Shown here: piece after piece, positions 12,401 to 24,800 of the stretch
Numbering within the stretch: position 1 is the first letter of the stretch
Layout of the letters: every line of letters starts with the position of its first letter
Translations under genes and position numbers: made by a program
From: Eudorina sp. 2006-703-Eu-15
Taxonomy: Eukaryota; Chlorophyta; Chlorophyceae; Chlamydomonadales; Volvocaceae
Length of the DNA stretch: 64,000 nucleotides
Direction of reading: 5' to 3'
Assembly (NCBI GenBank): GCA_003117195.1
Contig: BDSI01000004.1
Coordinates: 1,297,290 to 1,361,289, forward strand
The notes under the pieces: generated by a model
What the model was told of the DNA's origin: nothing
Database searches by the model: none
Seen by the model: only the letters and a program-made list of their open reading frames with translations

Positions 12401-14386
12401 TGACAGCATGTATCATGTCGAGCGTCCCCGCCCGTAGCATTCGCAATCAAGTCTAGATGAGGCAGCCGCCATTCCACGCACGCTGTGGGCCCCATGTACG
12501 TCGTCACCCATATGCATGCAGCCGCACCTGGTCGCCCGCGTCCGCGATGGCCAGCTTGAATCGGTACTGGCTGCCCGCCGTGACCTGGAAGCCCTGGGTG
12601 TTGAGCAGGTTGGTGTAGCCGTCGGCCTGGGCGGGGCGGACGAAGGGATCAAGCAGGGGCGCGTCTTCAGTACGACGCAGTGCGTGACGTAACACGTATT
12701 ACGAAGTGGCCTATGAAAATAGGTCCGTTCCACGAGTGAAGACGTGTCGCCTCGTCAAGCAGGCCCGGTAGCTAGGTTTTTCCTAGCGTCTGATAACGAT
12801 CCCCCACCCGCACGCGCCTACCTCAATCGCCTTCGTAGAAGACACTTCGCCGATGCGGTTGTTGTTCCACAGGTTGGCGTTGGACCCACCATTGACGTTG
12901 TTGATGGAGACCTGCGTGCTGGCTGTGCCCTTGACGATCGCGACGTTGTGGCCGGTGGTGATGGGCTGGGAGACGGGCGCGATGAAGAAGCCGAACACGT
13001 CGTTGAAGGCGGTGCCCACCCACTCCGTGTACTCGTCGCTGAGGTCACAGCAGCACGTACGACATCAGCACCGTGACATCATTGGCAGGTTAGCCCCAAC
13101 GTCGGTCATTCTGCCCTATGTGGCCGATTCGTATCTCTAGAGCGAGTGTCTCTATCTTTGCGGCCATAGAGCTAGCTGTGCCGCGCCTACCCCTGCGCCG
13201 TACCTGCCAAACGCATATTTAAACACCAGTAAGCCGTCCTTGAGCGCCGTCACGGTAAACTCCAGCGCCACGGCATCGTAGGTGGTGTAGGCGGGGATGA
13301 GCGCGTTGAGGTTGGCGTCACCGCCGCCACCCACCAGGCCCGTATAGTAGTCGAGCGTGTTAACGGGACAATTAGCTGCTGAGGCGTCGCCGGAGCTGAG
13401 GACCAGGGCCCCTGTATGTGGTGCAAGAGGGCAGGGCGGGGTGGATTAGGTTCGAGCAGCGCACACGCGTCCTGCGCGCGGTACATAGGTGCCGTACAGT
13501 GCGAAAAGGATGCACGCAGCCGGGCTCTCGAGGCGGTTAGCTAGTTAGCCAGATTAGCCATAAGAGGATCCACATGCCGCGCCAGGCGGCAACGTCTAAG
13601 CACTCGTGCCAAGTCTGAGCATTTGCGTGGGCCCAGGCCGGGTCTATCTTAAGACCACGCCATCGCATAGTAGTGCCTACCTGTATGTCCATTGCGCCGT
13701 GGATGGAGGCGCGGATTCGTTTTGCAGTGCGTGTTTGGTGAGTGAGGCTAGCTCAGGCTGTCACCAATGAACCGCGGGGTCCACTGGGACATGATGCATT
13801 CATTGTAGGCCCATCGGGGGCGTATGAGGGCAACGATAAGACGCAGTACAGAGGTTTGGACCTACCTCGCGGGAACCAGGAAGCCATGACATGGCCGGAG
13901 ACCCAGCTGGTATTTTGGATGATGCCCCATTGCGCCAGACTTGAGGAACATGAGCCCTTAGAGAAAATTGCGTCGCTGATTGTCAAATTCGGATTGCTGC
14001 CAAGGATCATCTGCGTTTGCAAGCGTAAGACATTGTCAGAGCGACACGCATGACAACCGAAACAAACAAATGATACATAACAATGGCATACGCAAGGTTA
14101 CATAGTCAGACGTGTCCTCGCTGAAGTATTCAATTTATACCTGGGCGGCCACAGCAGCGCTTGGGCAAGCCACAAAGGCTCCGCATGTCACACCGGCGGC
14201 GAGATGGCGCCGTGATGTTCTGGCACCGGCGCGGGGTATGTGACCTTGCCGACCGCTGATTGGATCTGTGACAACATCGAATTGTGACGCAGCTATGGCG
14301 AAGGTTGCTGCAAGCAAGAGACCAAGCAGCAGCGAACTGCGATGCTTCTGGGTGTCGCTCCTTGCGTTCGACATCTTTTGGCGCAT
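9427..14386 (-). CDS. Secreted proline-rich matrix protein with choice-of-anchor-L-like and PKD-like domains (copy B)
   Basis: Nine exons: 14386-14141, 14010-13866, 13411-13204, 13038-12822, 12626-12528, 12124-12026, 11624-11582, 11213-11137, 10686-9427. They join in phase to 797 residues. Exons 2-6 match copy A in length exactly. Copy A's 120-nt exon 7 is split here into 43 + 77 nt by a 368-bp intron. Domain order is the same: signal peptide (LLLGLLLAATFAIAAS), anchor-L-like domain with SDEYTEWVGTAFNDVFGFF, PKD-like strands, and a shorter (~85 residue) proline-rich tail ending in KPPSPKPPSP-type repeats. Parts of exons 4, 5 and 8 are nearly identical to copy A, while exons 1, 2 and the 5' half of the ligand region are diverged. 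The first ATG (14386) is followed by a second in-frame ATG at 14374. Probably a matrix protein; binding partner unknown. Confidence 0.86.
11449..11487. repeat. Hairpin inside the extra intron of gene B
   Basis: Arms TTACTTGATAAAGCAC and GTGCTTCATCAAGTAA pair at 15 of 16 positions around a 7-nt loop. It lies within the 368-bp intron (11214-11581) that copy A lacks. Confidence 0.75.
12173..12250. repeat. Copy 1 of a dispersed GGGCGGGCGGG/TTTCTAAACAC motif
   Basis: GGGCTTCTTG, a short CA-rich stretch, GCGGGCGGGCGGGC, then TATTTCTAAACACA. The same order recurs at 20411-20475, and the core recurs at 21386-21414 and 48005-48033. Confidence 0.6.
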
Positions 14387-14388
14387 GC

Positions 14389-14395
14389 TATATAA
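14389..14395 (-). promoter_or_regulatory. TATA-like element just upstream of gene B
   Basis: TTATATA on the minus strand ends only a few bases before the first ATG (14386). If functional, transcription would start near or after that ATG and translation would begin at the second in-frame ATG, 14374. Confidence 0.3.
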
Positions 14396-16591
14396 GTGGC
14401 ATTTAATCTGTAGTTCTGGTTCATAGGATGCGTATCATTGCGCTTGCTTAAATGCTGGCGTCACGTTAGGCCCTCCGCGCTGCCTGCAGTACGAAACACT
14501 CCGGTACAGACCTGTACAGAGGTAATCGTTGTGTAAGGGGTTGCGCTAAGTCGCCAGAAGCTCGCTTATATACCTTTACATGAAGAAATAAACCTGGAAT
14601 CCATGGACATGTTACTTCAGCGAGGGTGTTTAGGCTGCGCACTGCGCACTTTTGGCTGACAGTGCCGGTCGGTTGCTGCAAGGTTAACGGTTGTTGCGTG
14701 CCGTTGGTACTGCTGAAAGAAGAAGAACTCGCCCCATCGATATCATATGATCTGACAGCCACGCATCAGAATGTAAATGAGCTTAAATTACTCAATCTTC
14801 ATGATGAGTTTCCACAAGCATGTACGAAGCTCAGTCTGACAGGAAGCGAAGTCGAACCGCGCGGATTTTCGATCCCACCTTGCAACTGGCACAGGCGCAT
14901 ACACATAATTTTATGCTCAATAAATTTGTATCATATGTACACGTGCAATGATAATTGAACTGTATTGTGCTTAATGTAGACTTCATCGCTGCAAATATGC
15001 CACGATTCCCAGTTTCGCCGTCGCAGACCGTCCATCCACCTCGCCAGCTATGCATAGAACAGACCACATAACCTAAGTGACATTATAATTATTATGCATG
15101 TCACCAAAATGCTTTGTGTAACATGCATTAGATTTCGCCTGACGAATGTGTCGATCGCTTGAAGCCAGACAGGGCCAGACAAGCAATAAATGGCACCTGA
15201 TGGCGCCGGGATTGATGATGGATCTGCACCCTTGCATTACGATAAGATATAAGGATATTCGTAGCTGGGGAATGCGTTTTCTGTAAAGAGTTCGTGTCGC
15301 GCGAATAGTTCGTTGAAGTGTGGTATACGGTAGTTGCCTCTTGCGCGCCATCTCATGCCGCCAGTTACTACAAAATGATTCTTCCTTGATGAGTTTTGTA
15401 GACTTGTAAGGACATGGCTCTACTGTCCCGTCTACTATGCCATGAGTCGGGGGATCACATCTACGTCAGCTTCCGGGACGAAGGTCGTATCCGAATTCGC
15501 TCTTCGCAGCGTCAGCATATCGCGGTGCCACCGGAACTCATCTGTGAGGTACAAGCGTCGGGGAATCGTGACCAGCGGCAAACCACGACCAAAGGGGGGG
15601 AGCGTTCAAATGGCCCGACCCGTGCAGAGAAACGGTGGTGCCGGGACGTGAAGAGCACCGGTATGCGGGACGACGTGGTGGTGTCCCTAGCACGATGGTG
15701 GTTGTCCCACCGTCCGTCAAGGCGCCCGGGTGGGTATTGGGGCTAGCTAGCTGGACGCCGCTCACCGTTGCGTGCGTGAGCAGCACGGACCCGCCATAAC
15801 ATCGTGTCTACGTGGCGCCAGATCTCTTCTTCGTGCTCGCCGGTAATGACTGCGCACCCTGCGCACCTGAACCGTCTGCGGCTTCCCACGCGGGCGCGCT
15901 GCCTCCCGTACATATCGAAGCGCGCTTTCCTTCGTTACACGCGCAAATCATGGGTCTGTGTGTTGTTTGTAAGGGATGCAAGGCGTCGTGCCACGTTGGT
16001 TTGATAGTAACATGGACGGCTGGTGTCGCCCCCTTCCTCGACCGTGCTCATGCTTCCTTGCCTCTTCCCTGTGAGATCCGCGCACCGCAACGTCGCTGGG
16101 GTCCCGTTCCACAAGGGCCCCAAACCCCACTCCTCTCGAACTCACTGTCTTCCCTCCCTACCAGCAAAATCGCCTCGCCAGTCGTAACACGCCCCCGGGC
16201 ATCCTTCAGGCCCCGGGGCTTGCGGCCCCGGAGGAGGCGCTACCTTTCAGCCCCGGGGCCAAGCGCACTAGTCGACTGAATCTCCGGCAAGGAACGACGC
16301 GTCTTACACGCGTCGTACACGTCGTTGATATGCAACAATGCATGAACAGTTGAGCACACCTGTGGGGCGTCATGCGCCGCACAACAGTCTCAAAGAGAGT
16401 CTCACAGCCCCAATCCCTCAACACGGGATAAAAAACACAGCAGCGGTGGCGTGCATGCAGTGGGTATATCCGAGCCCGTATCACACGCTGTCAGTCGGTC
16501 AGTCGTACGTGGACTGTAAGCGTGACATGCTGCTCAGGCGGGTCCGCCCAACCGATTCGCGCCTGGTAGGTCTCGGTCAACAGGCTTGCAC

Positions 16592-16683
16592 GGGACAGAC
16601 AGACACCGAGGGACAGACAGACACCAAGCGACAGACAGATACCAAGGGACAGACATGACACCGAGGGACAGACAGACAGCCGT
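16592..16683. repeat. GACAGACA-type simple repeat
   Basis: Imperfect units of about 18 bp built on GACAGACAGACACC, GACAGACAGATACC and similar variants. Confidence 0.75.
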
Positions 16684-17511
16684 TCTCAACGGTGCATGCT
16701 CCCCCGACGACGAGCTTGGTAATCATTTCTTTTGGGTCACAAGAACCCCTGGTCAAAAACCACAGGGATAATATTATTCTGTTTTGGGTCGCTAAGTCAC
16801 CAATCACGTACGTACGGACACGGGCACGATATTCGGCCAACCGTCACGCGGCATCTGCAAGTTATTACCAACAATAACCAACAACGAGGATGAGAGATCC
16901 GACGTTGATCCCAAGATTCCGGAAGAAAGTTCAACTCCGACCAAAAATGGCAGGCGAGCGATGTACGGCCCCATGTGTTGAACGTCGACGAGGAGCCCTC
17001 CCGGCGCGTACAGGTCGCTCGCGCAGCGCTTTTGCAGTACACAGCGTACGGCAACCGTTGCCGCCTGCGGTAAGTGACCGGTTACGTCTGAAGCACACCC
17101 TCTGCGGCGCATCCAGCGCAGCCCCGGCCGGCAACAGCAGCCGGAAACCCGGGATCCTCTTCGCGCCCAAGTGACCATCTCGCCACAGACTGACGACACC
17201 TCCGACGACCAGCTCCGTCCCGCGGCGACCTCCCGCGGCGACCTCCAGCGGCGACCTCCAGCGGCGACCTCCGGGCTGCTCGCGCAGGCTGCCGCGCTAT
17301 GAGTCATCCGATGACGTGGAAACAGGCACGGTGTTGTTCGCGACCTCCGTCCGGACCTTCTTGGTCCCTCCCTGGTGCTGGAGCGGATGCTGCAGCGGCG
17401 TCGGCGGCGTCGTGGCCCCCGCCGGGCGGCGCAGGTCAGCGGCCTGCAGCAACCAGGCACGCGTCCCAGGAAGCGTGTACGGCATCGTGGTCCGGCGAGT
17501 GCCGCAGCGTA

Positions 17512-17735
17512 GACCCGCCTCAGTGGGCCCGCGGGTCGGTTAGACCCGCCTCAATGGGCCCAGCTGGACCCGCGGGTCGGTTAGACCCGCCTCAGTGGGC
17601 CCAGCAGGACCCGTAGGTCGGTTAGACCCGTCTCAATGGGCCCAGCTGGACCCGCGGGTCGGTTAGACCCGCCTCAGTGGGCCCAGCAGGACCCGCGGGT
17701 CGGTTAGACCCGTCTCAATGGCCCCAGATGGCCGC
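17512..17735. repeat. 41-bp tandem repeat
   Basis: Units beginning GACCCGCCTC/GACCCGTCTC start at 17543, 17584, 17625, 17666 and 17707 (41-bp spacing), preceded by a 31-bp short unit at 17512. Neighbouring units alternate between CAGCTG and CAGCAG and between CAATGGG and CAGTGGG, so the true period is a dimer. Confidence 0.85.
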
Positions 17736-18670
17736 AGAAGGCCCGAAGGCCTGACGATCAGAGCCACACGGCTACATCAGGAAAGCCCGAAGGCAGTACA
17801 TTACGGCGAACGAGCACAGTACAGCACGTCGCTCCAAAGAGCACGAATGGATCAGGATCCGGGCCAGAAGACGCGCGATCCATTTCTCCAAAATCAAGTT
17901 TCGTAACCCGGCCGATCCCCAGTGGGACCGGAACCGGGAGACCAGACAGTACGTACTGCTCTCAAGTACGCTCCGGTTCAGTACGACAGAATGACAGAGA
18001 TCGTTCGCGGGGGTCAGACCCGGCTTTCTGTGTTCGTTATCGTATGTTCGTGCACCTCTGCGCTCGGGACCGAGGCAGAGGGCGGGGGTTCGAAGGTTTC
18101 GTTGGGTTTCGGAGCCCTCACCGGGGCGTGGGGTTTCGGCCGTACGGCCTCGGCCAGTGCCTGCGGGGGATCGTGTAAATGAAAGACACGTCATAATTCG
18201 CGTGGCGAGCAGCGGGGTTTGGGGCCCGGGTCATGAACTGTTCCTTCACCCGCCCTGTTTACGAATGCCTTGCAAGACCCTTTTTGATAATGCGCTGCAT
18301 GTCGCCGCCAGCCGCCCATCCCCATTCCCTTTCCCGTCCCTCCTCCATTTGTCCCCCTTCGCGCTCCGCCAGCGCTTCACCATTCCTCCCTTCGCTTTCA
18401 CCTCGTCAAGCCCTTGCTCGCCCCCCTTCTCATCGCATTCGTTTTGTACTGCCATCCCACGTGCGGTACTACTGCCGTACCCTGTGTTTTATGCCGTACT
18501 GCCATCTCCCAGGTTTCCAAGCCCCTCAGGAACGCGCGTGGACGTGTCGGGAGATCAGAACCCGTGGCCACGGCTGCAGCGCGCACCACCACAGCGCGCA
18601 CCACCACGCTCGAGGGTTCATGCCCGGCGAAAAGACGATCCGGTGGCGCCACGGGTCAGGCGCCACGCCT

Positions 18671-18726
18671 TTATAACCCAGCAGCTAAACTTATAACCCA
18701 GCAGCTAAACTTATAACCTAGCAGCT
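18671..18726. repeat. 20-bp repeat, three copies
   Basis: TTATAACCCAGCAGCTAAAC occurs twice, followed by a third copy with one change, just downstream of the SAMHD1-like gene. Confidence 0.8.
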
Positions 18727-18869
18727 TCTGAGCTTTCAAACGTGAAGGCTGAAGCCGGCTGAACGCACAGTCAGGTTGACGACATTCCGCGTTCACGCCA
18801 CGAGTTATGGCTAGTGAGGGGTGACAGCTTTGCTCCGTCCGCGGGTGCTCTGGTGTTTAGAGCGGTCCG

Positions 18870-21800
18870 TCAACCTGCCTTTCCCCCTTTCGCCCCTCCC
18901 TCGCCAGCCCGCTCTCCATCGCTCCCCTCCCCTACCAGCCGCGGCGTGAGCGCGTCCATCGCCCCGCGCTTGTGCACCGCCGCCTCCGCCGCCGTCGTCA
19001 CGTCCGTGTCCACCCTCACGTCGCCACCCAGCCGCTGCCGGCACCACTCCCTCAGCGCCGCCGCAGCCGCGCCGCGATTCTCGGGCTTCCGTACGAACAC
19101 GCGAAGTGTCCGGATCTGCAAAAATGCCGTACAGTACGGCATAGTACGTCGGACGGGACAGGAAGAGAGCATGCCAGGGGTGTAGACGCATTTGTCTAGG
19201 TTTCCTTGCTGGGGAAGACGGCCGCCATGTGTGGCGGGATGGTGTGCTGCTGTCTGCTGAGGTGGAGCAAAGCCAGCACGCAATCGATGATGTCGTTGAT
19301 GTCGCCCGCCGGGATGCCGCGGCTGGCAAACCAACTCACCCTAGACGCCCAGCCCGCGAACCCAAACCCACTCACCAGGTGAGACGTGCCCCCCGACGGC
19401 TCTGTTGGCTCACCTTGAAGTTCGAGGGCCGCCCGGCCAGCTCCGACAGGTTCGCCCCCACCTTGACGTAGTCGTTGCCGTCGGCCTCGTAAAATCCCAC
19501 CTGCACGGGATGGGGGCGCGCAACTTGACTTGCCGTACAGTGCCGTACCGTATCGTACAGGTCAGCCGAGGTAAGGACACCAAATCACCAGCGAACCCGC
19601 GGTTCCCGCGCGTTCTTGCCTGGGACCCCCAAGGCGCAGACGCCTGTGTCCGGCAAAGCAAACCGCGCCACACGCCGAGCTTCTGTGACGTGCAATGATA
19701 ACGCCCTGCCGTACAACACATTGGTGCCGTACTGCCGTACCGTGGCCATCGGATCGGCGCCGCCCTTGCCGTAGTCTATCCGATTCTCGTCCACCATGAC
19801 GTCATGCTCTCGCAGCTGCCCCCCGCTGCACGACACCAACTCCGCAGAGGTGAACTCCCGCCGGCGGGCCTGCATGTATGGGCGTTGACCGTTGGTGTAA
19901 TACGTGTGTACGGTATCGTACCGTTCCCCGCTTGGTTGTACAAGGCAGCTGGCAAGCACGGGAGCACACCAAGTAAGACAGTGGCGTGCTGTATGTGTGT
20001 GTTTGGGAGAGTTGAGCCGAGGGTGTGCCGGCGATGCCTGGGTCCTAGGCAGGCAGGGCGGGCAGGAGTGCGTGACATGCAAGGGGCGTAGCTATAGGCC
20101 CACAGCTACATGCCCCTTAACGCCCGGAAACGCCCGAAATTTTCGTATGCAGGCCACGCAGCTGCCTCTGCCCCAGCCCAACAAACAATCCGCGAGATAC
20201 ATCGCAAGGCATACAGGGCGAATGATGCACCGCGCATGTGCTTCGCGAGAAACCGCGCTCGCATGTGTATGTCTGTATGCGTCCACATAGACAGGTCGGA
20301 ACGTGTATTCGACGTTATGTGCTCTCCGAGACGGGGGAAGGTGAGGGCCATGCCAGACTCGGCTACCAGTAGGTCATGGTTACTGACCAGTGACCACACA
20401 CACACACACGGGCTTCTTGTTAAAATAACACACACGCGCGCACGCGGGCGGGCGGGTTGCATTTCTAAACACACGCGCGCACGCGCACGCGGAACCGCAC
20501 CTCCCAGGTGCCGTCCCGCAACATTCGCTCCGGAACCTCGCACTCGCCGCAGCAGTCGTACAGCTCCCCGCGGTGCAGCAGCCGCAGGATCGCCTGCGCC
20601 TCTCGAAGGCTCCTCTGGCCCGCTCCGCTGAGCCGCTGGAACGCGTCCGCGTGGTGCCGCTGGTAGTGCTCGATTATCTGGTGGCGGTGGCAATAAGGGC
20701 GGAGGCGGCGGAGGCGGCGGAGGCGGCGGAGGCGGCGGAGGCGGCGGAGGCGGCGGAGGCGGCGGAGGCGGCGGAGGCGGCGGAGGCGGCGGAGTTGGCG
20801 ATGGAGACAACAGCAATGGCGACAGCAATGATGACCGCGGCGGCGGCGGCGACGGCTAAAGACAATCACCGACGACCAAGACGCCGACGACCAAGACTGA
20901 CGCGGCGGGGCGAGGCGGTCACAGATCCGATGAGTGCGGTTGGGGACGTCTACGGTCGTCCTTAGGCCATGTTGACAGCCGGCGCCTTGCAGTGACTAAT
21001 CGCCGTACAGGGGACGATGCCCGGGCACGTGGCGCCCATGGTCTGTTTGTGTTTGGTGCCGTACGCACTCGTGGTGGTTCCAAGTTCATGTTCACCCAGC
21101 CGGCCGATAGCGTGAGGGCCCCCACGCCCGAGGACACCAAGGCCGCTGACACGGCGCGGCCCTGCTGCCGTACTGCCGTACTCACCTGCAGCAGACCGTC
21201 GTCGAGCGTCATGTACTCCTGCGAGGCGTAGGTTTGAGCACACCAATGTTGTGAAAAGCTGAAGACACGGGTGCTCCGCGGGGGTAAGCGGGGGCCCCGC
21301 GGCGTCGTCCTCATAGGTTCGTCGCTCACGGCAGCGCACACATGTACGGACGGTTTCGGAGGCGGCCCGTGCACACACACCTAAATGGGCGGGCGGGTTT
21401 CATTTCTAAGCATACCTAAATTGTACTACAACACATGGCCCTGGAAACGGTCGGTGCCCATTCCACTGCCATCCCACAGATCCAGTGCTGCGCCTCCGCG
21501 TGGTGAGCACCCACCCCAACACGCGGAGCTGCGCTACACCGTTGTACCCCAGCACGCACGCCCCTGCGGGTGTTGCCCTTCAGCGTAATGTGAGACGCTC
21601 CCTGGACGGGCCTCAAGCACTCCCTCGTGTCTCTAAGGGTCGGTGCCCCACGGGTCGGTGCCCCACGGGTCGGTGCCCCACGGGTCGGTGGTATCGCGTT
21701 CCGCCGTGTCCGCGCAGCAGCAGCAGCCGGCCCGTCTCGGGGCCCCGCTGGGCCCCGACAGATGCCACTCTGGGGCCCCGCCCCCCAACGTTGGGTTACC

Positions 21801-24800
21801 TCCGCTGAGTGGATCTTGGTGGAGAAGCGCAGCGCCTTGTCCGCCTCCATCAGCGCATCCACCGCCATCAGCTCCGCTGCCTTGGTGCGCCTGCGGGAGC
21901 CGCGGGACGTGACGTGACGGGACGTGCGATGGGGCCAGGCGGCAGGGAGAAGTAGGGCGGGCGGGGCAGGGAGAGCATCAGGCGGCGTCGTACGGTCGCC
22001 CCCTTTGTACGAGTACCGACAGCAGGGACAGCACTCGCATCATCGTACACACAAGGTACACACACGCCGCCCACGCTCGTCACCCTAGAGTCACACCCAC
22101 CTGTGTGTGTTTAGGTATGAGACCCGCCCGACCCACCTGTGTGTGTAGACCTCCTGGAACAGCTTCACGCGCTCGCTGTACACCCCCCAGACCTCGTGCT
22201 GCAGCGACAGCGGGTAGCAGATCTGGTCCTCGACCACCTGCGGGGAGCGAGCGCAGGGTGGGGGATGAACCAGGGGGCCCGTACGGCCGGACGCGGATGG
22301 GCGTACGGAGGAGTACGGCGGGGAACGGAGGGGAACCGGACAGAAAGACCGTTTGGATGACCAACGGGCCGGCGCTGAGCGACTGACCCATGGGCCAAAG
22401 TTTTGTGTACATGTATTGGCTCGGGCTCAAGGGAAGGCTGCCGATCTCACACCACGCATGTAGGCAATCGAGGCTTATTGCGGGCATTTTTTCGCCGAGG
22501 CACATACGATTGAAGTGCCGTACACCACACAGGATGCACACGGAGCACAGCAGCACGGGGTGGTGCCAGAGCCCCGCAGCGCGGACTGTCGATGGACACA
22601 CATGTGCGCCCGGATAGCTGGAGCAAACAAACGCTGCGAGGTGGACCCCGTACAGCGCCCGTACGCATGCCGTACCCTCGTGCTGGAGATGAGTTTGTCG
22701 AACTCGCAGGAGATCCGGAACCTGACGCCGCACTGGTGCGCGTCGCGTTGCAGGTAGTCGGCCCGGTCCATGTCGATGCTGTACGGGTACGACACAGAGG
22801 AATGTCGTACATGTTTGCAACGTCGAGAGCAACGGCAACGCGGCGCCATCAACAACCAGGGAATTCTGTTTCAATACATGCCGCGGTGCGCACTCAACCT
22901 ACTCCCACGGGAAGGCCGTTGTCCCGGCTCCGTCTGCCGTACTGGTGACGTAGAGCAGCGGTCGTACAAATCACGGGCCACGGCAAGGAAGAGCTCCAGG
23001 TGGGTGGTGCACTCGGAGGGCGAACTAGGATGAGTTCTGGATCGTCGTTCCGATCCGCCCGAGTCCTCAGGACCTGAAGGCAAATCCCGACGCGCACGCC
23101 GCCGTCCAGTACTGCCACCGTACACTTCCGTACTCTCCGTACCCGTTGTAGTCATTCGAAACGATGTCAAACAGGAAGCGCTTGCCCTGCGGCCACCGCG
23201 CGCGCTCCGCGGACTTGGCGCCCTTGATGAGCTGCTCGATGAAGCGCGTGTCCTCCCTGCAGCACAGAGACCCAAACTGACTGTGAGTCAGAAGAGGAGA
23301 GGCGACCCCTTCGTGCTCGCGGCACACGGCGAAATCCCGTCGTCTGCTGCAGCGGTTGACGCCATGAACCCTTGATTGACGCCATGAACCCTTGATTTGA
23401 ACAAGCAGCCGGGGTGACAGCAGGGCGCCAGGCTTGCGCTGCTGTGCGACCTAGTCCGAAATTTACCCTTCTGCTGCGGTGTCACCCACGACACCCACGA
23501 CCAACCGGCACCCACCGCTCCAGGCCCTGTATCCCGTTGTCCTCCAGCAGGTGCTCGAACATCTTCAACGACATGTCCTCGTGCTCCCTGCGACAAGGCA
23601 CGCGTAGGACAGAGGGCGCGCGCGAGCGGCGGGTGCCATCTCGGTGACCGGGTCATACACTTGCCGTACCGTAGACGGCCGCGCCGAGCCCCCTGCCGCG
23701 CCCCTCCCTGTCGGCCTCCTACGGCCTCCTCTCCACCGGGCCCTAACCCCCTGAGGGGGAGCTGTGCCCGATCGGACCTGCTCCGTCGCGGGAGCGATGT
23801 GGGTGTGCAGGGCAGTCGCCGAGGGCGCCCGGGACACCGTCTCGCCGGCCCAGCCCCGTCCCCCGGCCCAGCCCCGTCCCCCGGCCCAGAAGACAAGGCA
23901 GGGGAAGACAAGGCAAGGCCGTGCAGGGCGCAGTCACACAGCTCCCGCCCGCTACCCCCACGAGATGACAGAGCGATTGGCCCTTCGATTCCCCGCTACG
24001 AAACCTACGCCAGCTACGGCCCCGCGCACCAGTTCTCGACGCAGCTCCGCCGCAGGAACTCCTTCTCGAACACGTGGCTCAGCGGCCCGTGCCCCAGGTC
24101 ATGGCAGAGCCCTGCTCGGGCGTCGCGCCGCGACGCAGCAACAGGCACACCAACAGCAGCAGTAGGAACAGTAATAGCAGGACGGTAGCAGCAGCGGCAG
24201 CAGCAACTAACACCAGCAGCAGTCGCAGCAACAGCAGCAGTAGGATGCAGCGGCAGTAGCAGCAGCCGGGCGGGGGGTCAGGCGGATCCTCAACCGGGCG
24301 ACATAACCAGGTGGCGATGCTGCTGCTGTGCTGATGTGCGTGTGGCACGTGGACGAGCATGGATCCATGGATCTAGTGGCCGTACACGTTTTTCGAGCTG
24401 CCATGTCCCACGGGTCCCCCTCATCAACTAATGCCGTGGCCCTCTGCAACCCGGGCCATCAACGCCCGCGATGGTTCCCCGCCCGCCCCGCCCGCCCCGC
24501 CCGCCCCGCCCGCCCCGCCCGCCCCTTTCCCGGTCTGTAGGGACACAGCGTGCGTGTGGGCCCAGACCCAACCGCGCGGCACACTCACCCGCCAGCGCCA
24601 CATTGCGAATGTCCCGCTCGTCCAGATCCAGATCCCCGCGTTGTCGTACGAGTAAGCCATGCAACAGCTCCGTACACTGCCCGAGTATGGAGCACACGAC
24701 CGGGTACCGCGGGCGTCAGGGTCGGCAAGGACCAGCAAAATAGCACAGCTGTTCGACAGTGTATTGTACCAAGTACTAAGCAATTACTGTTGTAGAAGCC

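Larger units (their letters stand above)
14396..18869. other. Intergenic region with minisatellites
   Basis: No gene supported. It contains a GACAGACA-type repeat (16592-16683), a 41-bp minisatellite (17512-17735) and a 20-bp triplet repeat (18671-18726). A minus-strand frame at 16860-17060 (VQHMGPYIARLPFLVGVEL) is mildly protein-like but isolated. Confidence 0.5.

Noticed and set aside
376..14386. Calling the two matrix genes pherophorins
   Set aside because: The proline-rich tail is similar in style, but the cysteine-patterned pherophorin domains are not visible; the globular part matches anchor-L/PKD-type sequence instead.
14840..14910. tRNA-like sequence (GGTTCGA motif on the minus strand)
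   Set aside because: No acceptor stem or cloverleaf could be folded around it and no A/B-box spacing fits.
16804..17460. A 218-codon minus-strand frame with a mildly protein-like C-terminal half
   Set aside because: The N-terminal half is Arg/Ser-rich translation of GC repeats, no splice-compatible neighbours were found, and it ends in low-complexity DNA.
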